NCBI GenBank assembly: GCA_021776195.1
Contig: JAJFGK010000075.1
Location: 1 to 64,000 of the forward strand
Direction: 5' to 3'
DNA length: 64,000 bases
DNA from: Kiloniellaceae bacterium
GTDB lineage: Bacteria; Pseudomonadota; Alphaproteobacteria; Kiloniellales; Kiloniellaceae
In this document: piece after piece, positions 11,311 through 21,220 of the stretch
How the letters are laid out: each line of letters opens with the position of its first letter
Position numbering within the stretch: position 1 is the first letter of the stretch
Made by a program: the position numbers and the translations under genes
The notes under the pieces: model-generated
Database searches by the model: none
What the model was told of the DNA's origin: nothing
The model's input: only the letters and a program-made list of their open reading frames with translations

Positions 11311-12249
11311 ATGTTTAAAATATTTGTTTCAAAGAAGGAAGACGATCAATTGGTTGCCAAAAGAATGCGGCAGGAGTTGGAGCCATATCTGGGAAATGAC
11401 GTTGAAATTACTATGTCTCAGGACATTCCAGTAGGGGAGCTTTGGAAGGACTGGATTAAGAAAGAGCTGAGGCAAACCGATCTGCTCCTCTTTTTGATCA
11501 CCGACCTGAATAAAGCTCTGGATTGGTGCGCTTTCGAGGTCGGCATGTTTACACCACTCTCTGATCGTGAGCCCAAGCCGATAGTTTGCATTTACCCTGC
11601 AGGCCAAGAAGCGCCGAGTCAGATCCGTGATGTTCAGGGAGTCGAGTGCGAACCCGAGCAGATAAAGGGCTTTCTGAAGGATCTTTTTGGAGGTGTGCTC
11701 CTGGGGGAATCGATCAACAGGAAGGTGGCAGAAGACGACAATCTGTTGCTGGAGATTGCGGAAAACCTGGCAAGAATTCTGACGCCTGATAACATATCTG
11801 AAACCGAGCGTGTGTATTACACTAGATACATTTCATTCAGTTTCCAGACCGACAAATTGACCGAGATTCCAGATGTTTGCGAAATTTCGGGTGACGAACT
11901 TTCTCTGGAGGTGTTCAAACTCGACAAAGCTCGCCCTGGCGGGAAACCTTGGACATGGAAGCTATTCAGGCCCTACCTCGCGAAGACTTTGGAAGAAGCG
12001 AACTCGCCTCCTGACCTATTTTTCAGCGTGTTCGAACAGTCCATCCTAGCCTCATGCCGAGGTGAGAAGATCTCCCCTTCACCTTACTGCATTCGCTCGC
12101 TGACCAGCGATAAAAAGTACCGTCCGGTTGTTCACCGGCGTGATTTCCTGGGAAACAATCAGATCAAGATTCGAGTGCTGCTCGTGCAAGAGGCTGAGCC
12201 CGAAACTGGAGAGCGGAACTTTACCTTTGCCGCGACTCCTGGCGAATAG
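11311..12249 (+). CDS. TIR-domain protein with novel C-terminal domain (putative defence effector)
   Basis: The 312-residue product begins with a TIR domain (about 1-145). MFKIFVSKKEDD forms the first strand. Helix A contains VAKRMRQELEPYL. The BB loop is ITMSQDIPVGELW, followed by LRQTDLLLFLIT and then LDWCAFEVGMF, in which Glu76 sits at the catalytic NAD-hydrolase position of bacterial and SARM1-type TIRs. Residues about 150-312 form a second domain I do not recognise, with aromatic-rich strands (VYYTRYISFSFQ, WTWKLFRPYL) and no membrane segment. It could be a ligand sensor or oligomerisation module. The start has GGGAGA about 8 bases upstream. Base composition is about half G+C, clearly below the neighbours, and codon choice differs, which suggests transfer. 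A small membrane-protein gene follows 84 bases later. A defence role is inferred from TIR biology and linkage, not shown. Confidence 0.8.
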   Translation: MFKIFVSKKEDDQLVAKRMRQELEPYLGNDVEITMSQDIPVGELWKDWIKKELRQTDLLLFLITDLNKALDWCAFEVGMFTPLSDREPKPIVCIYPAGQEAPSQIRDVQGVECEPEQIKGFLKDLFGGVLLGESINRKVAEDDNLLLEIAENLARILTPDNISETERVYYTRYISFSFQTDKLTEIPDVCEISGDELSLEVFKLDKARPGGKPWTWKLFRPYLAKTLEEANSPPDLFFSVFEQSILASCRGEKISPSPYCIRSLTSDKKYRPVVHRRDFLGNNQIKIRVLLVQEAEPETGERNFTFAATPGE

Positions 12250-12292
12250 TGACCGTCCTTTCGACCGGTGACTCTCGCGGGTCGCATGATCT

Positions 12293-12312
12293 TGGCTAGA
12301 AGTTTCTAGCCA
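12293..12312 (+). promoter_or_regulatory. 20-base inverted repeat between TIR and membrane-protein genes
   Basis: TGGCTAGAA and TTCTAGCCA are perfect 9-base arms separated by GT. The repeat sits in the 84-base gap, ending 21 bases before the start of the membrane-protein gene. There is no T-run after it, so it looks more like an operator or an mRNA hairpin than a terminator. Confidence 0.5.
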
Positions 12313-12333
12313 CAGGGAAAGCACGACTTTAGG

Positions 12334-12747
12334 ATGGAAAATAAGACGAAGCATCTCGAAATGATCCAGGGCGTAATCAATCGTCTATCGACTAACTCGT
12401 TCCTATTGAAAGGTTGGAGCGTTGTGCTCGTCTCGGCTCTCTTTGCCTTGTCTGCTGCCGACGCGAACTCTGCATTTATTTTCCTCGCTTACATCCCCGC
12501 CCTCGTTTTCTGGGGTCTCGATGGATACTTTTTGTGTGAAGAGAGGAAGTTTCGGGAGCACTATGACCGGGTCCGCATGTTGGATGAGACAAAGATCGAT
12601 TTCTCCATGGATACCACGAGCGTTACTTCTAAGGCGGGAGGTTGGGTAGCGGCAACGGTCTCAAAAACCATGGTCCCGTTTCATGGTGTCCTGATTGTGG
12701 CAATCATCGTGGTTATGGTCGTAAGCGGCGGCATTGGTGGTAAATGA
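12334..12747 (+). CDS. Small integral membrane protein linked to the TIR gene
   Basis: This 137-residue protein has three predicted membrane spans: about 22-42 (FLLKGWSVVLVSALFALSA), 46-67 (SAFIFLAYIPALVFWGLDGYFL) and 113-134 (VPFHGVLIVAIIVVMVVSGG). The polar N-terminus, KTKHLEMIQGVINRLSTNSF, and a charged loop, CEERKFREHYDRVRMLDE, are the most family-like parts. I recall similar KxxHLxMIQGVINRM proteins encoded singly or beside signalling and defence genes in many bacteria, without an assigned function. It shares the low G+C composition of the TIR gene and lies in the same direction. It could be a membrane effector or anchor of the TIR protein; an unrelated hitchhiker in the same insert is also possible. 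The ATG is preceded by a TTTAGG stretch, a weak ribosome site. Confidence 0.72.
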   Translation: MENKTKHLEMIQGVINRLSTNSFLLKGWSVVLVSALFALSAADANSAFIFLAYIPALVFWGLDGYFLCEERKFREHYDRVRMLDETKIDFSMDTTSVTSKAGGWVAATVSKTMVPFHGVLIVAIIVVMVVSGGIGGK

Positions 12748-12870
12748 GATTGACCTCAGCTCGCGGAAAGTCGAACCGCACTCTCCATTCTTGCCAAGTC
12801 GCTGCGTGGCCAGTCTTTGACCCTGTGGGTTTGCCGGACCGGCCTCTAAGCAGGTAGGGCATTGCAAGAG

Positions 12871-12960
12871 ATGGAATGGCTGGTGTTCGATCTCGGCGAT
12901 GTCCTCTTCGACTTCTACGGCGTCGTAGGAGTGTTTGACCTGACCGACTTCGCGCGTTGA
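12871..12960 (+). other. Short possible ORF or gene remnant (29 codons)
   Basis: ATG 12871 to TGA 12960 would encode 29 residues containing VFDLGDVLFDF, which resembles the first motif of HAD-family hydrolases (VFDxGxVLxD). The opposite strand of the same stretch also reads plausibly, with a CPTC pair after HSYDAVEVEEDIAEIEHQ. Neither is long enough to call. It probably marks debris at the right edge of the TIR insert; the rest of the 12748-13011 gap shows nothing else recognisable. Confidence 0.2.
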
Positions 12961-12978
12961 CGCGCCCCTGGGAATGTG

Positions 12979-12999
12979 TTGAAAAGCCGGGCTTTTCAA
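12979..12999 (+). promoter_or_regulatory. Hairpin just upstream of citramalate synthase
   Basis: TTGAAAAGC and GCTTTTCAA are perfect 9-base arms around CGG. The right arm runs into the AAGGGA ribosome site of the next gene (start 13012), so the structure could affect translation. It could equally be the terminal repeat or edge of the inserted segment. Confidence 0.4.
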
Positions 13000-13011
13000 G
13001 GGATCAGTCCG

Positions 13012-14628
13012 ATGGCCGACACGCCTTCCAAGGGCGAGAACTATGTCTATCTGTTCGATACCACTCTCAGGGACGGCGCCCAGATGCAGGGCATCGACTT
13101 TTCGGTGGCCGATAAGATCGCGATCGCCCACGCGCTGGACGAAATGGGCCTCGACTACATCGAGGGCGGCTGGCCCGGCGCCAACCCGACGGACGATGCC
13201 TTTTTCGCCGATCCGCCCTCGCTCCTGACCGCCCGTTTCGTGGCCTTCGGGATGACCCGTCGGGCCGGCCGTTCGGCGGCCAACGACCCGGGCCTGGCCC
13301 AGGTGGTGGGGTCCAAGACCGACGCGGTCTGCATCTTCGGCAAGTCCTGGGACTTCCAGGTCGATGTGGCCCTGGGCATCGAGCGCGGCGAGAACGTCGA
13401 TATGATCGGCGAGTCGGTGGCGCTCGCGAAGGCCAAGCGCGGCGAGGCCATGTTCGACGCCGAGCACTTCTTCGACGGCTACAAGGCGAACAAGACCTAC
13501 GCCCTGGACTGCGCCCTGGCGGCCTATGATGCCGGCGCGCGCTGGGTCGTGCTCTGCGACACCAACGGCGGCACCCTGCCGCACGAGGTCGAGCGTATCG
13601 TCGGCGAGGTCGCGGAGAGGATCCCCGGTAGCCACCTGGGGATCCATGCCCACAACGACACGGAAAACGCCGTCGCCAACTCGCTGACCGCGGTGCGCGC
13701 CGGGGTGCGTCAGGTCCAGGGCACGCTGAACGGCCTGGGCGAGCGCTGCGGCAACGCCAACATCATCTCGCTGATCCCCTCGCTGCTGCTGAAGACGCCC
13801 TACGAGATCGCGGTGAGCGAGGACAAGCTGCATCGCCTGACCCATCTGTCGCGGCTGCTCGACGAACGCCTCAATCGGGCGCCCTTCAAGGGCCAGCCTT
13901 ATGTCGGCGAGAGCGCCTTCGCGCACAAGGGCGGGGCCCATGTCTCGGCGGTGGAAAAGGATCCGCGAACCTACGAGCACATAGTTCCGGGCCTGGTCGG
14001 CAACCGCCGCCACATCGTGGTCTCGGACCAGTCGGGACGCTCCAACTTCCTGGCGCGGCTGGCGGAGATCGGCATCGAGATCGACAGCAAGGACCCCAAG
14101 GTCGAGCGCCTCGTCGCCGAGGTCAAGCAGCAGGAGTACGAGGGCTACGCCTACGACGGCGCCGAGGCTTCCTTCGAGCTGCTGGCGCGCCATGCCCTGG
14201 AGGGGGTGCCCGACTACTTCAACGTCAGCCGCTTTCGGGTCATGGACGAGCGGCGCTGGAACGCGCGCGGCGAGCTGGTGACCGAGTCCGAGGCCACCGT
14301 GATGGTCGAGGTCGATGGCCACAGCAGCTATCACGTGGCCAACGGCAACGGCCCGGTCAACGCCCTCGACACGGCGCTGCGCAAGGCCCTGGTGCCGATC
14401 TTCCCGCTGCTCGAAGAACTGGTGCTGGTCGACTACAAGGTGCGCATCCTGACCCCCCAGGCCGGGACCCGCGCGGTCACCCGGGTGATGGTCGAGACCA
14501 CGGACAACAGCGGCGATCGCTGGACCACGGTCGGTGTCTCCAGCAATATCATCGACGCCTCCTTCAACGCGCTGCGCGACTCCTACCGCTGGAAGCTGCT
14601 GCGCGAGGGGGTCGAGGCGCCGACCTGA
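13012..14628 (+). CDS. cimA: Citramalate synthase (2-isopropylmalate synthase family)
   Basis: CimA condenses pyruvate and acetyl-CoA to (R)-citramalate, the first step of a threonine-independent isoleucine route. The 538-residue product has the catalytic TIM-barrel signature LFDTTLRDGAQMQGIDFSVADK near the N-terminus, LCDTNGGTLPHE, the metal-binding GIHAHNDTENAVANS, and GTLNGLGERCGNAN. A C-terminal LeuA regulatory domain is present (about 420-538; ILTPQAGTRAVTRVMVETT). The DTTLRDGAQ form and overall length fit CimA of the Geobacter/Leptospira-like type rather than LeuA, whose signature is usually RDGEQ. The start at 13012 has AAGGGATC upstream; an in-frame GTG at 12976 would lie inside the hairpin. 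The gene ends 8 bases before a tRNA methyltransferase gene. Confidence 0.9.
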   Translation: MADTPSKGENYVYLFDTTLRDGAQMQGIDFSVADKIAIAHALDEMGLDYIEGGWPGANPTDDAFFADPPSLLTARFVAFGMTRRAGRSAANDPGLAQVVGSKTDAVCIFGKSWDFQVDVALGIERGENVDMIGESVALAKAKRGEAMFDAEHFFDGYKANKTYALDCALAAYDAGARWVVLCDTNGGTLPHEVERIVGEVAERIPGSHLGIHAHNDTENAVANSLTAVRAGVRQVQGTLNGLGERCGNANIISLIPSLLLKTPYEIAVSEDKLHRLTHLSRLLDERLNRAPFKGQPYVGESAFAHKGGAHVSAVEKDPRTYEHIVPGLVGNRRHIVVSDQSGRSNFLARLAEIGIEIDSKDPKVERLVAEVKQQEYEGYAYDGAEASFELLARHALEGVPDYFNVSRFRVMDERRWNARGELVTESEATVMVEVDGHSSYHVANGNGPVNALDTALRKALVPIFPLLEELVLVDYKVRILTPQAGTRAVTRVMVETTDNSGDRWTTVGVSSNIIDASFNALRDSYRWKLLREGVEAPT

Positions 14629-14636
14629 GAGAACCG

Positions 14637-15407
14637 ATGGCCGGGACCGATCACAGACGAGACCTCGAGACGACCGGCCCGGCGGTGATTCTGGCGCGCC
14701 CGCAATTGGGCGAGAATATCGGCATGACCTGCCGCGCCATGCTGAACTGCGGCCTGACCGACCTGCGCCTGGTGGCGCCGCGCGAGGGCTGGTCGCGGGA
14801 GAAGGCGACGGCGGCGGCCTCCGGTGCCGACCGGGTTCTGGAGGGCGCCGGGGTCTTCGCAACCTTGGCCGAGGCGACCGCCGACCTGCGGCTGGTCTAT
14901 GCCACCTCGACCCGGCCGCGCGGCCTGGTCAAGCTGATCCTGGAACCCGGCGAAGCGGTCAAGCGGATCGCGGCCAGCCTGGCCGGCGGCGCGCCCGCCG
15001 GGCTGCTCTTCGGACCCGAAAAGGCAGGCCTCACCAACGACGACCTGGCCCTGGCAGACGGCGTGGTGTCGGTGCCCTTGAATCCCGCCTTCGCCTCGCT
15101 GAACCTGGCCCAGGCGGTTCTTCTCCTGGGCTACGAGTGGCGCCGGCTGACCAAGGTCATGCCAGCGGCGCAGCTTGAGCTCAACGCTGCCCCGCGCGCG
15201 CCCAAGGCGGAACTGGAGAACTTCTGCAACCGCCTGGAGTCCGCGCTGGTGGCCTCCGGCTTTCTCTATCCGCCGGAAAAGCGCCCGACCATGGTGCAGA
15301 ACCTGCGCAGCCTGTTCGGCCGCATGGACCTGACCGAACCCGAGGTCAAGACACTGCACGGCATCGTCACATCGCTTCGGGACTTCGATCCGACGCAAGA
15401 CGGCTGA
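14637..15407 (+). CDS. trmJ: TrmJ-like tRNA 2'-O-methyltransferase (SpoU/TrmH superfamily)
   Basis: This 256-residue SPOUT methyltransferase transfers a methyl group from S-adenosylmethionine to a ribose 2'-OH; TrmJ acts at position 32 of tRNA anticodon loops. Motif 1 is ILARPQLGENIGMTCRAMLNCGL (about 17-39), motif 2 GLLFGPEKAGLTNDDLALAD and motif 3 VPLNPAFASLNLAQAVLLLGYEW, which together form the knotted cofactor site. The C-terminal extension with LENFCNRLESALVASGF and PEKRPTMVQNLRSLFGR is characteristic of TrmJ over TrmL. It starts 8 bases after cimA and is probably co-transcribed. It converges with DinB. Confidence 0.87.
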   Translation: MAGTDHRRDLETTGPAVILARPQLGENIGMTCRAMLNCGLTDLRLVAPREGWSREKATAAASGADRVLEGAGVFATLAEATADLRLVYATSTRPRGLVKLILEPGEAVKRIAASLAGGAPAGLLFGPEKAGLTNDDLALADGVVSVPLNPAFASLNLAQAVLLLGYEWRRLTKVMPAAQLELNAAPRAPKAELENFCNRLESALVASGFLYPPEKRPTMVQNLRSLFGRMDLTEPEVKTLHGIVTSLRDFDPTQDG

Positions 15408-15451
15408 ACCGGACCCGCTCCCCACACACAAGGCGCGGATCGGCGATTCAA

Positions 15452-15940
15452 TCAAATCCGGGGGAGGTCGGTGACGCCCAGGTCGTAGCCGGCCTGGGTC
15501 AGAAGGGTGCTGATCTGGCCGCGGTGATGGGTCTGGTGGTTGAAGATCTGCGAGACCAGGAGCCAGGTTGGCTGGACCCGTTCGATACCGTCCAGGCCTG
15601 CGCGCCACCTGTAATCGGCCGCGAGCCATCCAGGCGTCAGGGTATCGCACCAGGCGGCGATGTCGCGGTCCAGGGCCACCCGTTCGCGGCGCAGGGCCTC
15701 GAAGTCGTCATGGAGGTCTTCGCCAATGGGCGGCAGGTCGCGCTCAACACCGGCCAGTCGGATCATCCAGGCCAAGTCTCCATAGAGCAGGTGATTGAGC
15801 GTGCCGTGGATCGACTTGAAAAAAGCACCCCGGTCGGCCTTGCGCTCGTCGTCCGTCATGGTCTCGCAAACGGCATAGACCTTTTCGTTCATGATCCTGT
15901 TGTAGCGGGCAAAGGCGATGTAGATCGCGGGATCGGACAT
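15452..15940 (-). CDS. DinB-family protein (possible metal-dependent thiol transferase fold)
   Basis: This 162-residue DinB/YfiT-like four-helix-bundle protein has the three conserved metal-site His in place: the first in HGTLNHLLYGDLAWM, and two more in FNHQTHHRGQIS near the C-terminus. Members of this superfamily include bacillithiol and mycothiol transferases and DNA-damage-inducible proteins of unknown role, so only the fold is firmly assigned. The start ATG has GGAGGGCCC just upstream. It lies 21 bases downstream of an EamA transporter on the same strand and is probably in one transcript with it. Confidence 0.85.
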   Translation of the reverse strand: MSDPAIYIAFARYNRIMNEKVYAVCETMTDDERKADRGAFFKSIHGTLNHLLYGDLAWMIRLAGVERDLPPIGEDLHDDFEALRRERVALDRDIAAWCDTLTPGWLAADYRWRAGLDGIERVQPTWLLVSQIFNHQTHHRGQISTLLTQAGYDLGVTDLPRI

Positions 15941-15961
15941 AGGGCCCTCCGGGTGATTGAA

Positions 15962-16834
15962 CTAGGGAGTCTGACCGAGCGGGGCAGGGCGGCGCAAGGC
16001 CATGAGGGAATGCAGGACCAGGGTGGCCACCACCACGGCGCCACCGACAAGCGCCAGCGGGGCCGGCTGTTCCTTGATCACCAGCCAGACCCAGAGCGGG
16101 CCGAGGACCGTCTCCAGGACGATGATCAAGCTGGCCTCCGGCGCGGGGATGTAGCGCGGGCCCGTGGTGACCAGGGCGGTCGCCGGCGCGACCACGCAGA
16201 GCCCCATGACGGCGGCCCAGAAGATCTGCTCCGACTCGACCGCCAGCGGGGCGGCAAAGGGCAGCGAGAGGGTGCCCAGAATGATGCCGCTGAAGGCCAT
16301 GGCCGGGATCATGTTGATCGCGCTGTTGGCCCGGAAGATCGTGATCTTGAGGCCCAGGGCAAAGGCCGTGGCCAAGGCCAGGAGGTCGCCGATCAGGGCG
16401 CCGCGTCCCAGGCTTTCGGCCATGATCAGCGCAACGCCGAGCAGCGCCGCGACGATCGCCGCCCAGGTCCGCGGCGGCACCGGCTCCTTCAGGAAAATCA
16501 GCGACAGGAGCGCGGCGAAGAAGGGGGCGGTGGCCAGAATGACCAGCACATTGGCGATCCGCGTGTACTCGACCGCGGCAATGAAGGTCAGCGTGTTGAA
16601 GCAAAAGAGCGCGGCCACGAACAGCCCGGTCAGCCCGACCGCCTTGAAAGCCTGAACCACGCTGCCGCGGTAGTAGCAGAGCAGGATCACGCAGAGCCCG
16701 AGCGACTGCAGGTAGCCGCGGTAGACCGCCAGGGTCCAGACATCCATGCCGGCGAGGCGGATCAGCAGCGTGTCGGGACTGACGATCAGCACCCCGAGCG
16801 CGGTCAAGACCAGCCCCTTCAAATGATCCGACAC
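15962..16834 (-). CDS. EamA/DMT-family transporter
   Basis: This 290-residue integral membrane protein has about ten predicted spans arranged as two EamA repeats, typical of drug/metabolite transporters that export amino acids, nucleosides or other small solutes. The first repeat begins MSDHLKGLVLTALGVLIVSPDTLLIRLAG and the second near residue 145. The late segment LGPLWVWLVIKEQPAPLALVGGAVVVATL matches the usual EamA ending. The start appears to be GTG, with a G-rich site upstream. The substrate cannot be inferred. It diverges from the DUF1989 gene across a 134-base gap. Confidence 0.85.
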   Translation of the reverse strand: MSDHLKGLVLTALGVLIVSPDTLLIRLAGMDVWTLAVYRGYLQSLGLCVILLCYYRGSVVQAFKAVGLTGLFVAALFCFNTLTFIAAVEYTRIANVLVILATAPFFAALLSLIFLKEPVPPRTWAAIVAALLGVALIMAESLGRGALIGDLLALATAFALGLKITIFRANSAINMIPAMAFSGIILGTLSLPFAAPLAVESEQIFWAAVMGLCVVAPATALVTTGPRYIPAPEASLIIVLETVLGPLWVWLVIKEQPAPLALVGGAVVVATLVLHSLMALRRPAPLGQTP

Positions 16835-16968
16835 GGCGATCCGATCCCCCCAATGGTGTTACGATTGACAGCTAGGGACTTTGGCCGGCAATTTGCAAGG
16901 AGCAGGGTAAACGCGCGGGTCTTGGAACAATGCCCGCGCCAGATCGAACGGCGGAAAGGATTCTATCC

Positions 16969-17574
16969 ATGACAGGCGAGCGTTTGACCATTCCGGCGCG
17001 TGGCGGCAAGGCCGCTTACGCGCCCCAGGGCAGCCGGGTTAAGGTCATCAACACCCACGGTCATCAGGTGGTGGATACCTGGGCTTTCAATGCCGACGAC
17101 CTGAGCGAGTTCATGTCCATGGAGCACTCCCGGCCCTCTCTGCTGCGGCTCTGTGCCGAGGTCGGCGAGTCCTTCCGCAGCAACCGGCGGCGCGAGATCA
17201 TGACGATCCTGGAGGACACCTCGCCCGGGCGTCACGACATGCTGATGGCGGCCTGCGACAAGGAGCGTTACGGGCTGCTTGGCTGCACCGAGTATCACGA
17301 CAACTGTACCGACAATCTGAGCGCGGCCATGACCGAACTCGGCTTGAAGGAACCCGAAACGCCGAGCCCGCTGAACCTCTTCATGAACATCCCCTGGAGC
17401 CCGGACGGCACACTCGGGTGGGGCGAGCCGTTGAGCAAGCCTGGGGACTACGTCCTTCTCGAGGCCAAGATGAATCTCGTCGTCGCCTTCTCGGCCTGCC
17501 CGCAGGACCTCTTGCCGATCAACGGCAAGGACACCGATCCGACGGAGGCTCACTTCGAGATCATCGGCGGCTAG
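16969..17574 (+). CDS. DUF1989 / urea carboxylase-associated family protein
   Basis: This 201-residue protein is of the DUF1989 family, often encoded near urea amidolyase or aminomethyltransferase-like genes. Family features are the start LTIPARGGKAAYAPQGSRVKVINTHGHQVVDTWAFN, the conserved HDMLMAACDKERYGLLG and the Cys-rich GCTEYHDNCTDNL stretch. The ending, EAKMNLVVAFSACPQDLLPINGK, is also typical. The Cys and His residues are arranged for a possible metal site, an inference. No urea genes are seen here. I chose ATG 16969, with CGGAAAGGA upstream, over an ATG 39 bases earlier. Confidence 0.83.
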   Translation: MTGERLTIPARGGKAAYAPQGSRVKVINTHGHQVVDTWAFNADDLSEFMSMEHSRPSLLRLCAEVGESFRSNRRREIMTILEDTSPGRHDMLMAACDKERYGLLGCTEYHDNCTDNLSAAMTELGLKEPETPSPLNLFMNIPWSPDGTLGWGEPLSKPGDYVLLEAKMNLVVAFSACPQDLLPINGKDTDPTEAHFEIIGG

Positions 17575-17587
17575 ACTTGCCGCGGAC

Positions 17588-18427
17588 TCAGGTCCCGCGG
17601 TTCTCGTCTTCCTCGTAATCGACCTCGTCGTCGTCCTTGCGGCCGGAGACGATTTTCCAGATCGCCGCCGGAATGATCAGCAGCAGGAACCAGAGCTTCT
17701 TGGCAAAGATCAGGATCGTGGCGAATAGGCCGGCGAGGAAGCCGCGGCCGGTCTTGGTGCCGAAGGCCGCCGCGACCAGACCCGCCGCACCGACCGCGGC
17801 CACCGTGTCGCCGTCGCTGAAATCGGCATAGTCGCTGCCCGGCCCGAAGTCATAGGCATCGGCGATGGAACGCGCGATGAAGTCGGCGCTGGAGATCGCA
17901 AAGGCGCTGCTGTCTTGCACCATGGTCATCTCTTCGTAGCCGTGGCGGCCGAAGTCGTAGATCACCATGTTCACCAGCGGCGGTTCGTCGCCGAACTGAA
18001 TTTCGAAGGCGTAGTAGGCGACAGCGTGCTCATGATTCAGGGTCGGCTCGATGATCCAGCGCAGCGGCTTGACCTCGTAGCCGAAGTCCAGGGACTGTTG
18101 GCGCGCGCCCTCGATGTAGGAATCCCAGAGGGCGTCGACATCGAGATCGCCCCAGTCGTCCATCTTTACGTAGCCGACCGGTTCGTTCTCGAAAAAGACG
18201 TCATAGGCCGGATGCGCCCAGTAGGCCTCCAGCTTGGGATTGACCGCGCCCTCGCTGCGCAGCGAGATCTCGTCGAGCGTTTGGCGATCCAGCACCACTT
18301 CGTCGCTGACGTGGGTGGTGAGGGACGCGCCCTGCGGCAGTTTGTGAATCTTGTCTTGGGCGGCCTGGGCCGAAATCGGCGCGAAGAGCAAACCGCCGAT
18401 GAAGAAAAAGAGGGCGATGCGTGCCAT
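17588..18427 (-). CDS. DUF2167 membrane-anchored exported protein
   Basis: This 279-residue protein has a signal peptide (MARIALFFFIGGLLFAPISAQA). The soluble periplasmic domain contains GYVKMDDWGDLDVDALWDSYIEGARQQ, WIIEPTLNHEHAVAYYAFE and VIYDFGRHGYEEMTMV. A C-terminal part follows with YADFSDGDTVAAVGAAGLVAAAFGTKTG and a strong span, LWFLLLIIPAAIWKIV, then an acidic tail. This arrangement matches DUF2167, a family of predicted membrane-anchored proteins of unknown function. The start is set by the signal peptide; an upstream in-frame extension adds only polar residues. It converges closely with DUF1989 (13-base gap). Confidence 0.8.
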   Translation of the reverse strand: MARIALFFFIGGLLFAPISAQAAQDKIHKLPQGASLTTHVSDEVVLDRQTLDEISLRSEGAVNPKLEAYWAHPAYDVFFENEPVGYVKMDDWGDLDVDALWDSYIEGARQQSLDFGYEVKPLRWIIEPTLNHEHAVAYYAFEIQFGDEPPLVNMVIYDFGRHGYEEMTMVQDSSAFAISSADFIARSIADAYDFGPGSDYADFSDGDTVAAVGAAGLVAAAFGTKTGRGFLAGLFATILIFAKKLWFLLLIIPAAIWKIVSGRKDDDEVDYEEDENRGT

Positions 18428-18578
18428 GACAAAGCCTTTCGTTGCATGGGCCAAGCAGCGCTTCGACACGCTACCCGTCAACTGTGCAGCGGCAGGGCTT
18501 TCAAAACTTTAAATATAAGGTCGGATTTTATGTAAATTAATAATAGTAGCGGCCAGCCCGCTTCATGACCCAGCGAAC

Positions 18579-20372
<1,794 letters not shown>

Positions 20373-20596
20373 TGTTTCTTCCCGCCAATCAGCAATTCAC
20401 AAGGGCTCGCAGGGCAGCCGGGAAAGCAGCCGCGCCAAGCCGACACTACCCTGCGGCACTCGGCCTGACAATTGCGTCGGCGAGCGGCGAGGGAGCGGCC
20501 GGCCGCAGGACTCCGCAATAGGCAAAATCAAGACTTTCGCAAGGTTTGTTCTTTAACTTAGTCGGACTGCAATCAATCACATGCGAGCTTCATGCC

Positions 20597-21058
20597 GTGC
20601 CGGAAGTATTCGATGAAGCCTACGACCAGCGCCTCCACCGCCGGGTTTCCGTGAACCTGCAGGCCCGGATGAATTTCGGTGGACGTTGGCAGGCCTGTGA
20701 GGTCATCGACCTGTCCGGCGGTGGCGCCATGGTTCGCGCGGAAATCACGCCAGCGGTCGATTCGACCATTTTGATCCAGCTTCGCGGCGTCGGAATCATC
20801 AGGGCCCAGGTCAAGAAGAAGAACGGCCAGAGCTTCGCGGTGTCCTTCAATCGGCAGGACTACGATGTTGATGCCATGGTCGATAACTTGATGCTCCAGG
20901 CCAACTCCGAGGTGCTCGGATTAAACGCCGCGGTTTCGCGGCCGCAGGCGTCGGCGCCGGTGGTCCCGGTCGAACAGCCGGACCAGGACGAGGGGAACTC
21001 CGAAACCATTCTGGAAGCGAGCAGCGGCAGGCGGCTGCGCGCCATCATCGGTAGTTGA
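20597..21058 (+). CDS. PilZ-domain protein (putative c-di-GMP receptor)
   Basis: The product is about 153 residues with one PilZ domain. The two c-di-GMP-binding elements are visible: an Arg-rich RLHRRVSV box (an RxxxR match) and DLSGGGAMV, which matches the (D/N)xSxxG motif. The C-terminal 60 residues are polar and low in complexity, possibly a linker or partner-binding tail. The start is uncertain: GTG 20597 begins just before the domain, while an in-frame TTG at 20546 would add 17 residues with no family resemblance. There is no good ribosome site for either. The target process cannot be read from the neighbours. Confidence 0.75.
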   Translation: MPEVFDEAYDQRLHRRVSVNLQARMNFGGRWQACEVIDLSGGGAMVRAEITPAVDSTILIQLRGVGIIRAQVKKKNGQSFAVSFNRQDYDVDAMVDNLMLQANSEVLGLNAAVSRPQASAPVVPVEQPDQDEGNSETILEASSGRRLRAIIGS

Positions 21059-21220
21059 CCCGCCACACCCCGGCCTATCGGTCCAGCATTCACCCTCTCG
21101 CATAGACCCAAGGACTGGTCATGGCGCTGAAAGCGCCGCACACTGGGGCATGTCTGCTTTGTCACCCGACACTTCGCCAGCGTTCCCCGGGCGCATTCCA
21201 ATCCCTCGGCATCGTCCGGC

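Noticed and set aside
12661..14862. Long open frame on the minus strand, 733 codons, across cimA
   Set aside because: It is the antisense frame of a clearly real gene. Its composition (Gly/Asp/His/Arg/Val-rich, no family motif) is typical of shadow frames in GC-rich DNA.
20546..20596. TTG start for the PilZ protein
   Set aside because: It adds 17 residues without family resemblance and has no better ribosome site; kept only as an alternative in the entry.
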